A DNA stretch of 64,000 nt from Fibrobacterota bacterium (GCA_023459055.1 JAEWVR010000035.1:82664-146663); one strand, 5' to 3'; positions 10,340 to 19,223 are shown, numbered from the stretch's first letter. Notes: generated by a model from the letters alone, not told the origin. Numbers and translations: made by a program.

Positions 10340-10572
10340 CACCCCCTGGCCTTAATGTTGTTAACTTAGCGTTTACAAGGCGACAGTACATTTGTGCGCT
10401 CGCCCCCACCCGCTCGCAAAGCCGAGCGACCTCCCCCGCAGGAGGGAGGTGTAATTGTTTAAAAATCGTTAAGATACCTCCCTCCTGCGGGGGAGGTCCA
10501 GCTGCTTTGAGCTGGGGTGGGGGCGAGCAACCGGCACAACTGCAACATGTCCGGGTTAAGTTAACGACATTG
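10340..10572. repeat. Long inverted-arm intergenic element (copy 1)
   Basis: Two 55-nt arms, 10398-10452 and 10474-10528, are inverted copies around a 21-nt AT-rich centre. Each arm holds GCTCGCCCCCACCC, a 16-nt variable mini-hairpin and 25 nt of a C-rich/G-rich self-complementary block. The outer flanks (10340-10397 and 10529-10572) are also inverted relatives that begin AATGT(T/C)GTTAACTTA. There is no coding potential and no transposase. The outer flank and GCTCGCCCCC block recur at the end of the window (63875 onward), so this is a dispersed family, MITE-like in form. Confidence 0.85.
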
Positions 10573-10575
10573 ACC

Positions 10576-10630
10576 ACCACCCCCCGGCTGATAGGGACAA
10601 GCATGCCTTGTCCCTACCAGTCGGGGTGGT
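10576..10630. repeat. Imperfect palindrome containing the TAGGGACAAG...CTTGTCCCTA core
   Basis: The 55-bp segment reads accacccc...TAGGGACAAG-catgC-CTTGTCCCTA...ggggtggt, an inverted repeat with a few mismatches. Its core is shared with the perfect palindrome at 17016-17061. It directly abuts the inverted-arm element and lies 80 bp upstream of the OsmC gene. Confidence 0.8.
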
Positions 10631-10711
10631 TCCATTGATGGCAGAATATATTTTCCTCGTACAATTTTTGAACAGTTTTAAAACTTTATTTCTATCATAA
10701 AGGGAGTTCAC

Positions 10712-11155
10712 ATGTCAACTGGCAGTAATAAAACAGAAGAGCTGCAGGCATCACTTACATTGCTGAATGATCGTCTGCATTTCAACGGAGCCGTTGAGAA
10801 TAACGATCCAATTTCTATCGATTATGTACCTCCGTTTGGTGACAATCTCGGATATACATCACTTGAGCTGCTGCTCCTGAGCCTTGGTTCATGCATGGGA
10901 TCATCAGTACTGTTACTGCTTAGGAGAATGAAAAAGGATATCAATGGCTTCTCAATGAATCTGAAGGGTATCCGTAGAAAAGAACATCCTACCGGATTCA
11001 AAACTATTTTTATCGAGATGGTAATTACTTCAGGTACTGTTACCGATGATGATGTTGCGAAAGTGCTGAAACTTTCTGAAGATACTTATTGCCCGGTCTG
11101 GACAATGATTAAAGGTAATGTCGAGGTCGAGGTAAAGAGTATTATTAAGCAATAA
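10712..11155 (+). CDS. OsmC/Ohr family protein
   Basis: A 147-residue cytoplasmic protein of the OsmC superfamily, thiol-dependent peroxidases that act on organic hydroperoxides. The two family cysteines are present: Cys61 in SLGSCMGSSV at the start of the central helix and Cys127 in DTYCPVW. The central helix carries the usual run of leucines. Length matches the family (about 140 residues). A ribosome site AAAGGGAG lies 8 nt before the ATG. It stands alone between a repeat cluster and a convergent operon. The subgroup (OsmC, Ohr or YhfA-like) cannot be settled by eye; the short N-terminus and DTYCPVW segment look closest to YhfA/OsmC-like proteins. Confidence 0.9.
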   Translation: MSTGSNKTEELQASLTLLNDRLHFNGAVENNDPISIDYVPPFGDNLGYTSLELLLLSLGSCMGSSVLLLLRRMKKDINGFSMNLKGIRRKEHPTGFKTIFIEMVITSGTVTDDDVAKVLKLSEDTYCPVWTMIKGNVEVEVKSIIKQ

Positions 11156-11255
11156 TGTATCAGGATCAAACAACTAGTTATGTACCAGGTAATATATAGT
11201 AAACCTTACGTTGACAACATTGATGCCGGAGGTTAAGGCCGTTTTGCATTTTGGG

Positions 11256-12059
11256 CTACCGCGCTCTCCCCTGCCCATCAAATGTCCGTGGTCTGTTGCT
11301 ATTTGTTCCCGGTCTTTGCTGCTGACGCATATCGCGTTTTATCGCTGATGAATAGTTTCCTATCGTTATTCCATAATAGCCATCACCACGACCTTTAAAG
11401 TCTGGATTGACAAATTTGGTAATACTGCTATGAATAACAACCATGCTGAGCCGGAATGGATTGTCTCTTGTATGTAAACAGTACAGATCGCTGCCTTCAA
11501 CGTTCTCACCATGCACACCTGTTGCAGCAGTAATCTTTTTCACCGTACCGTAAAACATTCTCTTTTCAGTTGTATACCTACAATATATTTGTATCGAATC
11601 ATTAAGCCGTATCTGATACCAGTCAGTCTGATCGTAATTTTCTGATGGCGGAAGTACGGGAAAGAAGAGTTCACGAGTTCCTGAGAAACCGAAATTCGAG
11701 ACTATTCCGGTAATCCAGGGACCATTAAGCAGTCGTGATGATCCGGCGGTGATGGCTGACGGACGATAATTTGAAAGCTTTAATCCGACAATAAAGCCAT
11801 TTGACGGCATCGGAAACGGTACTTTGACCCCATCAAGACCGGTAAATTTGAAATTAAAAATCTGTTCACCACTTACATTATCAATACTGACCAGCTCAAC
11901 GGGACTACTGATACCATTTTGTGAACCGTTATCCTTATTGTACCAGACCCTTAGCTCTGCACGATCTCCTGTAGCCGGTGCAGATGGAGCCGAAGACAGA
12001 GCAGTTATCATCATACTAATCATTGATGCCACAAGCGCTATACTATTCTTGAAATTCAT
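11256..12059 (-). CDS. Secreted protein of unknown function, last gene of TIGR02147 operon
   Basis: A 267-residue protein with an N-terminal signal peptide (basic start MNFKNS, hydrophobic core about 8-25, SSAPSAPA cleavage region). The mature part is beta-rich with many aromatic residues and G/N/S turns. The first 120 residues (ELRVWYNKDNGSQNG...) resemble in pattern a carbohydrate-binding-type beta sandwich, but I cannot match a named family. The C-terminal 30 residues are basic and Q/R/P-rich, possibly disordered. Its start overlaps the preceding lipoprotein gene by 17 bp, so the two are translated from one mRNA. Function unknown; an exported partner of the lipoprotein is likely. Confidence 0.75.
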   Translation of the reverse strand: MNFKNSIALVASMISMMITALSSAPSAPATGDRAELRVWYNKDNGSQNGISSPVELVSIDNVSGEQIFNFKFTGLDGVKVPFPMPSNGFIVGLKLSNYRPSAITAGSSRLLNGPWITGIVSNFGFSGTRELFFPVLPPSENYDQTDWYQIRLNDSIQIYCRYTTEKRMFYGTVKKITAATGVHGENVEGSDLYCLHTRDNPFRLSMVVIHSSITKFVNPDFKGRGDGYYGITIGNYSSAIKRDMRQQQRPGTNSNRPRTFDGQGRAR

Positions 12060-13422
12060 TCACCATTACCTGTTTCGACATAAAATCATAAACGACATCA
12101 GACTTACCCGATGCTGACTCATACATTCCTGTAAACTTTTTTTCGATATAATCAATTCTGCCGGTAAGTATACCTATGTCATTCTGTCCATAATCAAGAA
12201 GTCCAACAATAGTAACCCCTGATGGAATCTCGCCTTTTTGTACCAGGTTGTCGGGTAGTATGGAAATTTTCATACCCTTTACCGTATCAGAAACATTCTG
12301 AAGTACCCGTATTACCCGTGCTAATCTATTCTGATTGTGATCATAACGATCAGCACCGCATACTGAATAAAAGATGCAATTATCAGATTCATGATCACCT
12401 TTTCTATCTGAAATAAGTACTACGGAATCACTTGTCTCAGGTGCTGTTAGATAACTGATATCCTCAATACGAACACCATTGTGCGTCGTTGATTTCGAAA
12501 ATCCTCTTATTCTGTTATCCTTTACATTTTGAAACGAATTATCAGTTCCCGGATCAAAATCAATATTCATGACTATTGATTTACCGGTAGTTACATCCCT
12601 GTAATCACCCTGAAAATTTACAATAGGCATTCCGTTTGAAGCAGTATACAATCCACTGTCACTATCAAGCCCTGTGTAGAGCTCTTTACTACTGATTGTA
12701 TCTCCTGAAAAAAGCTCCCTGCTCAGTGAAAAAATGATTTTTGATGTATCAAATTTTACCGGAGTAATAGTAACATTTTTATATGTAGCTTCCGGTATAA
12801 ACCAGTTGTCATTTTTAGCATTGGAAGTATCCTGACTTACCGTTATGATTGAAGACCTTATCGTGTCAGTCTTCAACCTGATAACGACCTGCGGCACAAT
12901 GTCACTGACACCGATAGTATCAAGCCGCTTTACATATGTGGTATCTTCAACGTTTAATGTATCAATGAAATAAAACTTTTGGTAGCAGATATAATTTTTA
13001 ATTATTACAGCACCATCAGATGGCATGACCACAGTATCTGATTTTACAACTTTGTTAATTACAGAATCGTTAATCAGCAATAGTTTAGGCCGGATAACCG
13101 TGTCATACAGTGTATCAATTGTGTAAATTGTATCGTAAGAATAGATGGTGTCTTCTTCAAATGCAGTATAATATTTCGCTAATGCTTTTTTTGAAACATA
13201 CGCAGATGAAAAGTCGGCACTCAGTTGAGACTTACCATTTACCAGGTAATGTGATGGTAACCATTTATCTGCGGTATCAAAAACGCCCCATGCTTTTTCA
13301 AGGCAAGTGCCTAAAACAACAGGATTACCGGTCTCTGTTCCTCCCGTATAGTTGACACTACAATCAAGCAGTAACAACAAAGCAAGAAATAGATAGGCAC
13401 CACTGCACTTTTTAATCTTCAT
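12043..13422 (-). CDS. Lipoprotein with TETGNP motif, TIGR02147-associated
   Basis: A 459-residue protein with a signal peptide ending in lipobox LLLDC (Cys21), so it is predicted to be lipid-anchored. Right after the cysteine comes NYTGGTETGNPVV; a TETGNP stretch after the lipobox is something I associate with Fibrobacterota lipoproteins. The middle contains repeated D-T-(I/L)-Y/D patterns (DTIYSYDTIYTIDTLYDT), giving an acidic, Thr-rich, probably extended region. The rest is beta-rich. No enzyme motif is visible. It overlaps the TIGR02147 gene upstream by 4 bp (ATGA) and the secreted protein downstream by 17 bp, so the three form a translationally coupled operon. Function unknown. Confidence 0.82.
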   Translation of the reverse strand: MKIKKCSGAYLFLALLLLLDCSVNYTGGTETGNPVVLGTCLEKAWGVFDTADKWLPSHYLVNGKSQLSADFSSAYVSKKALAKYYTAFEEDTIYSYDTIYTIDTLYDTVIRPKLLLINDSVINKVVKSDTVVMPSDGAVIIKNYICYQKFYFIDTLNVEDTTYVKRLDTIGVSDIVPQVVIRLKTDTIRSSIITVSQDTSNAKNDNWFIPEATYKNVTITPVKFDTSKIIFSLSRELFSGDTISSKELYTGLDSDSGLYTASNGMPIVNFQGDYRDVTTGKSIVMNIDFDPGTDNSFQNVKDNRIRGFSKSTTHNGVRIEDISYLTAPETSDSVVLISDRKGDHESDNCIFYSVCGADRYDHNQNRLARVIRVLQNVSDTVKGMKISILPDNLVQKGEIPSGVTIVGLLDYGQNDIGILTGRIDYIEKKFTGMYESASGKSDVVYDFMSKQVMVNEFQE

Positions 13423-14270
13423 TTTTCACAAACCCGTTTTGTTAACTTTACAGAAACAGGAAAGATCTGAAGATTAAATTGTGCAATCGTACCATTATCA
13501 TTTTCGCTTTCAGCCAATTCAAGTATTTCCTTACGCATTGCCTGAATCTTCTCTATTGCTACTTTGTAATTTTCATCAGATAAGTTGATTGTCACACTCG
13601 AAATATCCCTCATCTCGCGGGGAATTCTTTCTATCGACTCTGCAGCAAGCCGCATCATTTCCTTATGATAATTGGCAACCGCTACAGACCTCACTTGTGG
13701 ACCCGTAGTTAAAGATAATGCATTCTGTTTATAAGTGCCATCACTTTTTAATTCAATAAAGTTTAATCGTACCAATAACTCCACCGACCGTTCTGCATCC
13801 TGAGCACTGATTGGCGGAATAACACATGATGCAAGTTTTTTGTAATCACCATGAAAATTAACTGCCGTAACAAGCTCACGGATAACCGGATTGTACCATG
13901 TTGAGTAATACTCCAGCTCCGGTGCTTCCATGAGTTTCGCATTCGAACGGCTTCTGTATTTTACGATTTTTGCAAGATAACTGTTTTTCTCTTCAAGTGT
14001 TTTACTTTGATTAAGGAAAACAAGGTTTTCAAAGTAATCCGATTCTTTTTTGTTCAGACTGAATGCCTTGTAGGTTTTAAAAATACTCTCTTTCGTCAAA
14101 TTCCGTTCACCGTCAATAACAAGTTTGAGAAAATTAGGAGATTTAAACCCGGCTTTTTGTGAAAACAACCGATAGGAATAAAATAGGCATTCACTTTTTT
14201 TCTGAGCGAATATATCCCTCAGGAATTCCCGGTAATCAATGTAATCAAATATTACAATTTTCTTATCCAT
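13419..14270 (-). CDS. TIGR02147 family protein (Fibrobacterota paralogous family, DUF4423-like regulator)
   Basis: A 283-residue cytoplasmic protein. The start MDKKIVIFDYIDYREFLRDIF is diagnostic of TIGR02147: D-Y-x-D-Y-R-x-F-L followed by a helix-turn-helix-like segment (SYRLFSQKAGFKSPNFLKLVIDGERNL in part). The C-terminal half matches the DUF4423 pattern (ISSVTINLSDENYKVAIEKI...REILELAE). Members occur as many paralogues next to variable lipoproteins and are thought to regulate them. Here the gene is first of a three-gene operon with 4-bp overlap. A strong hairpin terminator of the upstream vWA gene lies 32-75 bp before its start, so it needs its own promoter or read-through. Confidence 0.9.
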   Translation of the reverse strand: MDKKIVIFDYIDYREFLRDIFAQKKSECLFYSYRLFSQKAGFKSPNFLKLVIDGERNLTKESIFKTYKAFSLNKKESDYFENLVFLNQSKTLEEKNSYLAKIVKYRSRSNAKLMEAPELEYYSTWYNPVIRELVTAVNFHGDYKKLASCVIPPISAQDAERSVELLVRLNFIELKSDGTYKQNALSLTTGPQVRSVAVANYHKEMMRLAAESIERIPREMRDISSVTINLSDENYKVAIEKIQAMRKEILELAESENDNGTIAQFNLQIFPVSVKLTKRVCEK

Positions 14271-14301
14271 TTCAACCTGTTTGAACTACTTTCTCTTTTA
14301 T

Positions 14302-14345
14302 AAAGAAAGAATCAGCAGCAGACATTGAGCCTCTGCTGCTGATTC
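14302..14345 (-). terminator. Rho-independent terminator after the VIT/vWA gene
   Basis: A perfect 14-bp stem (GAATCAGCAGCAGA / TCTGCTGCTGATTC, 14309-14322 with 14332-14345) with a 9-nt loop. On the minus strand it is followed by TTTCTTTAT. It sits 47 bp after the stop of the vWA gene and separates it from the TIGR02147 operon. Confidence 0.85.
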
Positions 14346-14391
14346 CGGTCTCAACTACACGTTCTTTTTCAGAACATCCTCAGCATACTTA

Positions 14392-16782
14392 CTACCTTCC
14401 AGTCAAGGTCACCCTGAATGAACTGTTTCCGACTTCCGGTGATGACAATGTCATAAGATAATTGCCGCTGCGAATAATTCTGCAATTATCATGTACATTT
14501 ATTGATATCGAATTGACACCACCAGACAATGATATATCTTTACTATAGACAAGCTTCCCACTCAGATCAAACAGCCGTGCTGTAAGAATTCCTGCTTTCA
14601 CTGACGGTACCCTCAGATTAATTGTATTGTTCTTCATTGATACTGTTACCGCTTTCGATACCTGAATGGTTTTTCTGTTGATAACAGGCAACAGGTCAAG
14701 ATTCATAAGGTCTTTCAAACTGATATCGTCAATGGATATCCCGTCACCCGTAGTAACAATATTTGATTCAACAGTAACCATATCTACCGTAGATTTTAGT
14801 ACCACCTGATCCACCAAACGGATAGCGCCTGTAGTCACTGTGTTTACGACAGTATCAGTCCACAACGCAACACCCGGTTCAAGTGCCAAAAGACTTGTCT
14901 GTGTTGTGGTTATACCATATTTCAAACCGATATCAATAATTGACTGCCAGTATTGATTGAGATTTGTTATTGCGTAATACTTTGCAGATGTAAATGCATG
15001 GCTTACATCATACAGGTTTCTGTAAGCCGAACTTGCCGGATTGAAATCAGGTTTGACAGTTAACTCTTTTGTAAACCACATGCCACCAAGTTTGCCTTTG
15101 ATATTTACTTTGAACGATTTGGTATAGAGTGATGCAAGATGCCCAGCTATGCGCAGATTTCTAATATTCATATATGACGATGGATAATACACCCCATCCA
15201 TAATCATTGCATTATTATAATAGTAATAGGAGGCATCAGTGCAGTAATAAATATCATTAAGGCCCTCGCTTGTGATCTGTAGTTTCTGAAGTCCTGAATA
15301 ATTGGAGCTTCCGTAAAGTGGTGGAAGATATGGTACCATAACCCTCTTACCATCGACAACTTTATATGAATAACTGATTGCAGAGGCATTCAGAAGATCA
15401 GCGAGCCTGAAACCACCTGTCAACTGTGCAATAGAGTACAGTGACGATGAACCATCAACAGTAAAGATTGTCGCATCTGTTGTGTCGGCAATCGTTCTGA
15501 GATTGTTGATTAAAACCTGCTGGGGACTTAATACACCAGTAGCTGTAGCAGTAGTGTTATACTCAAGCAAATCGGAAATAAGAATTATAGTGCCTTTAGG
15601 TTCTTGCGCAATTGCTTTATTAAGAAGCATTTCAGTCGGTGTTACACCAGACGGTGTAATGGAATTAACAAGCTGCATCGCAGCTGCGAGGTTTTCCTTT
15701 GATGCCGCGCGGGGTGAATCAAAGACAGAAATGACCGATTCACCTATACCAATAAGAACATTGAACTTATCGGATGATCCGACATATTGACGTAACGCGA
15801 GAACTGCATATTTCTTTGCATTTTCCCAAATTGCAACATCTTTATAATAATCGGGTATAATCGCTCTGTTTTTATAATAAACGGTATCTTTGTCAAGTGT
15901 TTTACAACGGACATCAAGTGCGATTATTTTCGTAGCTGGCTCATTTTCGAAGATTACCGCATTGTCATCAAGCTCTGTTGTGAATCCGGCACTGAACATA
16001 TCTGCAATAGTATCATATCCGGTCCAGACATACGGATCAGTACCTGAAATATCAGCTGTGGTAATAACACAAGTGTCAAGTCGACGCAAATCTGCAGACT
16101 CAATTGTCAGTGGCTTTGATACCGTAAATTCACCTCTTGATACAGTACCGGTAATGACATTATATGTTTTATTATCACCCGCGACATATGACATTGTTAC
16201 TGCAGGGTATTTATTTACACCAGTAAAGTTGATACTATCATACATAAATGGCACAGATGCCTTCAATAGTGAGCTTTTAGAATCATCTGTAAAGGTATGC
16301 TGAAATTCAATTTCTATACGTCTGGAACTATTTGCCAAAGCAGGAAATATTCTTAACGAGTAGCTTCCATTACCACTATATGTCAATAATGTCGGATCCC
16401 GTCTTGTTCCAACAATCGAATTGTATTGCTGGGTAGCGAGATCTTTTCTCTGAACATACGCTTTCACCGGTTTATCATTTATCCAGAGCCACATATTTTG
16501 CGCAACATAACTTTCAGGTAAAGAAAAATTCGCTGTGATCTCAATAGAATCATTTGCGGGTACAACTCGCTGAGCATATGGAACAGGTGTAATGGAAAGT
16601 GATACTTTTGTATTGATCAGCCCATAAGAAACCTGATTTGCGATATGAATTGAGTCAACACTTGTCTGGTAGTTTATTCCCTCCCTGACATTGCGTGAAT
16701 AAAAGGCCCCGAAATTTAGTGATGCGCTTACCGCATTGGCGCATAGCAGAACTCCTGCTGCTGCAGATATAATTTTTAACAT
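14392..16782 (-). CDS. Secreted VIT / von Willebrand A domain protein with T9SS-like C-terminal domain
   Basis: A 796-residue exported protein with signal peptide (MLKIISAAAGVLLCANAVSA). Residues about 40-170 look like a VIT (vault/inter-alpha-trypsin) domain and about 275-420 like a vWA domain. The first MIDAS motif DxSxS is replaced by DVRCK, whereas the later Thr (SGVTPTE) and Asp (LISDLLE) positions are kept, so metal binding may be altered. The last 85 residues (LFDLSGKLVYSKDISLSGG...SGNYLMTLSS...) resemble T9SS type A sorting domains. VIT-vWA proteins usually mediate adhesion or surface interactions. GGAGG lies upstream of the ATG. A hairpin terminator follows the gene. The vWA and sorting assignments rest on pattern recognition. 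Confidence 0.8.
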   Translation of the reverse strand: MLKIISAAAGVLLCANAVSASLNFGAFYSRNVREGINYQTSVDSIHIANQVSYGLINTKVSLSITPVPYAQRVVPANDSIEITANFSLPESYVAQNMWLWINDKPVKAYVQRKDLATQQYNSIVGTRRDPTLLTYSGNGSYSLRIFPALANSSRRIEIEFQHTFTDDSKSSLLKASVPFMYDSINFTGVNKYPAVTMSYVAGDNKTYNVITGTVSRGEFTVSKPLTIESADLRRLDTCVITTADISGTDPYVWTGYDTIADMFSAGFTTELDDNAVIFENEPATKIIALDVRCKTLDKDTVYYKNRAIIPDYYKDVAIWENAKKYAVLALRQYVGSSDKFNVLIGIGESVISVFDSPRAASKENLAAAMQLVNSITPSGVTPTEMLLNKAIAQEPKGTIILISDLLEYNTTATATGVLSPQQVLINNLRTIADTTDATIFTVDGSSSLYSIAQLTGGFRLADLLNASAISYSYKVVDGKRVMVPYLPPLYGSSNYSGLQKLQITSEGLNDIYYCTDASYYYYNNAMIMDGVYYPSSYMNIRNLRIAGHLASLYTKSFKVNIKGKLGGMWFTKELTVKPDFNPASSAYRNLYDVSHAFTSAKYYAITNLNQYWQSIIDIGLKYGITTTQTSLLALEPGVALWTDTVVNTVTTGAIRLVDQVVLKSTVDMVTVESNIVTTGDGISIDDISLKDLMNLDLLPVINRKTIQVSKAVTVSMKNNTINLRVPSVKAGILTARLFDLSGKLVYSKDISLSGGVNSISINVHDNCRIIRSGNYLMTLSSPEVGNSSFRVTLTGR

Positions 16783-17015
16783 CCTATCTCCTCCATTGAA
16801 GAACTTGTTTCTCTCCCTGGAACAATGCCAGAGACGTAATAAAAAACAGGCAGATGCATCTGGTATAAAGATACCTAACGGAACCTGTACTGTCTACACT
16901 TCAAACAATTATCTGTATTCTTGTGTATACAGGAATTTAAATGATAATTAGATGTATATCATTGATATTTAAAGATAATTAATAAACAAAAATATTTTGT
17001 ATATTCATTTGTGTC

Positions 17016-17061
17016 ACATTTTTGGTAGGGACAAGGCATGCCTTGTCCCTACCAAAAATGT
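17016..17061. repeat. 46-bp perfect palindrome
   Basis: The left half (17016-17038, starting ACATTTTTGGTAGGGACAAG) is the exact reverse complement of the right half (17039-17061), with the centre at GGCA|TGCC. There is no loop, so it favours a cruciform or dimer rather than a normal terminator. The core is shared with 10576-10630. It occupies the 390-bp divergent gap 16783-17172, which otherwise shows only AT-rich sequence. Confidence 0.95.
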
Positions 17062-17199
17062 TTACCCATGCATTAACGTCGCACCGGTGCCGATTGTGCA
17101 CCACAAATCAGAAAACATCAATAATATGGTATACATAACAAAAATTTATTTATATTCCTAGTAACTGTTTAAGTGATTAAATCTGAGCCTGGAGAGCGC

Positions 17200-18168
17200 T
17201 TGTCAATATGTCTTTCATGTAATGATCTGCATGTTTCCTTTAAAATGCCCGATTATACTGCGCATGCAGTCAAAGGTGTTACATTCGAGATTCCGGACAG
17301 ACAGACGATCAGTATTGTCGGTGAATCGGGATGCGGAAAAACGATGACAGCGTTATCGTTACTGCGCCTGGTTCCTGAACCCTACGGAACTATTCACCGG
17401 GGTTCAATATTTTTTGAAAATCGTGATATCCTGCAATTGAAGAAAGATGAGCTCAGACGTTTACGGGGCGGGAAGATTTCAATGATTTTCCAGGATCCGA
17501 TGACATCACTGAATCCACTCATTACTTGTGGTAAACAGATTACTGAAATGATTGAATGCCATACAACCTCAAAGCCAAAAGATGCAATAGACCGGACCCT
17601 GCAACTGCTGAGTGAGGTTGGTATTGCGGATCCATCACGCACCTTTTCAAGCTACCCGCATCAATTGAGTGGCGGAATGCGTCAGAGGGTGATGATTGCT
17701 ATGGCATTATCCTGTTCACCACGGCTGCTTATTGCTGATGAACCTACGACTGCTCTTGACGTAACCGTTCAGGCTAAGATCCTTGATCTTCTTTACAATT
17801 TGCAGCATGCAAAAAACATGTCCATGATGCTCATTACGCATAATCTTGGAATTGTTGCTGATATCGCGAATCAGGTAATCGTTATGTATGGCGGCGAGAT
17901 CATGGAATTCGCACCGGTTAAGAACCTTTTTGATTCACCTGCTCATCCGTATACTAAAAACCTCCTCGAAACCATTCCTCATACAGATAATAAAAAAGGC
18001 AGACTTACGGTTATTCCGGGAGAGGTTCCCACATTACGCAATATTCCTTCGGGTTGCCCCTTTAATCCCAGATGCTCAAAGGCAACAGAACGATGCATTA
18101 AAGAGCATCCACCTTTGTATACTATTGATAACAATCATACCGTGAGATGTTTTCTCTATGACAAATAA
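17200..18168 (+). CDS. Oligopeptide/dipeptide ABC transporter ATPase, OppD/DppD type
   Basis: A 322-residue ATPase that would power peptide import at the inner membrane. Walker A is GESGCGKT, signature QLSGGMRQR, Walker B LLIADEPTTALD, and the H-loop His is in ITHN. The C-terminal oligopeptide-transporter extension carries the cysteine cluster CPFNPRCSKATERC and HPPLY typical of OppD/DppD. I chose the TTG start because GGAGAG lies directly before it; an in-frame GTG at 17173 is the alternative (331 residues). It overlaps the OppF-type gene by 11 bp. No permease or binding-protein gene lies near, which is unusual. The ABC class is firm; the substrate is not. Confidence 0.9.
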   Translation: MSICLSCNDLHVSFKMPDYTAHAVKGVTFEIPDRQTISIVGESGCGKTMTALSLLRLVPEPYGTIHRGSIFFENRDILQLKKDELRRLRGGKISMIFQDPMTSLNPLITCGKQITEMIECHTTSKPKDAIDRTLQLLSEVGIADPSRTFSSYPHQLSGGMRQRVMIAMALSCSPRLLIADEPTTALDVTVQAKILDLLYNLQHAKNMSMMLITHNLGIVADIANQVIVMYGGEIMEFAPVKNLFDSPAHPYTKNLLETIPHTDNKKGRLTVIPGEVPTLRNIPSGCPFNPRCSKATERCIKEHPPLYTIDNNHTVRCFLYDK

Positions 18169-19156
18169 TAAACCAGATACAAATTATCCGGTAGTAACTG
18201 TTGATAAACTCAAAGTTCACTATCCTGTTCGTAAAGGTGTTTTCGGAAAAACAACAGGATATGTTAAAGCGGTTGATTCGATATCATTTACAATTAATAC
18301 AGGTGATGTGTTTGCACTGGTTGGTGAATCCGGCTGTGGAAAGACGACTGCGGCACAAGCAGTCCTTGGCTTGAATCATATTACGGATGGGCGTGTTCAG
18401 CTTTACTTAAGTGATTTCAGTCACAAACCGGTTGAATGGGTAACACTTGGCCATAAAGCCCGGAGAACAATCCGCAAACACATTCAGATCGTTTTTCAGG
18501 ATCCCTATAGTTCACTCAACCCCCGCCTTACTATCGGTTCCATACTTGAAGAGCCACTTCAGATACACAATCTTTATAGTAAACAGGATCGGAAAAATAT
18601 AGTTGCAAACCTGATGAAACAGGTTGGACTTTCAACAGAGTACCTCACACGATACCCCCATGAATTCAGCGGCGGTCAGCGTCAACGGGTTGGTATCGCA
18701 AGAGCGCTTGCGACAAATCCTCAATGCGTTGTTGCAGACGAACCGGTGAGTGCACTTGACGTTTCGATACAGGCTCAGATTATTAACCTGATGCAGGATC
18801 TGCGAGTATCTCATAATCTGACACAACTGTTTATTTCCCACGATCTCGCTGTGGTTCGCCATCTTGCAAACAAAGTCGCGGTAATGTACCTTGGCAAAAT
18901 TGTTGAATCCGGTACCGATGAACAGATATTTACAAATCCAAAACACCCCTATACAATGCTTCTACTTGACAGTATTCCAATCCCCGGAAAAGGTCGTCTC
19001 CATAAAAACATCCCGAATGAAATTGAACTGATTCCTAATAAGACAGGATGCAGTTTTTATCCCCGGTGCAACAGACGCAACTCAGCCTGCCTTGATACAA
19101 TACCGGAACTAAAGGAACACGACAGTAATCATTTCTGCGCATGCATAAATATATAA
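18158..19156 (+). CDS. Oligopeptide/dipeptide ABC transporter ATPase, OppF/DppF type
   Basis: A 332-residue partner ATPase of the preceding gene. It shows Walker A GESGCGKTT, the longer OppF-type insert after the P-loop, Q-loop in IVFQDPYSSLNPR, signature EFSGGQRQR, Walker B CVVADEPVSALD and the H-loop in ISHD. The tail has the family cysteines (CSFYPRCNRRNSAC). Together OppD and OppF types form the heterodimeric motor of a peptide importer. The permeases must be encoded elsewhere. The coding regions overlap by 11 bp, so translation is coupled. A 7-bp hairpin (ACCTGAA/TTCAGGT) starts at the stop codon but lacks a T-tract. Confidence 0.92.
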   Translation: MTNNKPDTNYPVVTVDKLKVHYPVRKGVFGKTTGYVKAVDSISFTINTGDVFALVGESGCGKTTAAQAVLGLNHITDGRVQLYLSDFSHKPVEWVTLGHKARRTIRKHIQIVFQDPYSSLNPRLTIGSILEEPLQIHNLYSKQDRKNIVANLMKQVGLSTEYLTRYPHEFSGGQRQRVGIARALATNPQCVVADEPVSALDVSIQAQIINLMQDLRVSHNLTQLFISHDLAVVRHLANKVAVMYLGKIVESGTDEQIFTNPKHPYTMLLLDSIPIPGKGRLHKNIPNEIELIPNKTGCSFYPRCNRRNSACLDTIPELKEHDSNHFCACINI

Positions 19157-19223
19157 CCTGAACCGGACGATTCAGGTATAACAGATGATCGTAACTATAC
19201 TACGTTTATACTAGTTCCAGAAA

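Noticed and set aside
10302..10604. 100-residue open frame on the minus strand
   Set aside because: It is made entirely of the inverted-arm repeat; Cys/Pro-rich composition and repeat symmetry explain it.
19156..19177. ACCTGAA/TTCAGGT hairpin after the OppF-type gene
   Set aside because: Seven-bp stem without T-tract; may be a weak terminator but not supported.
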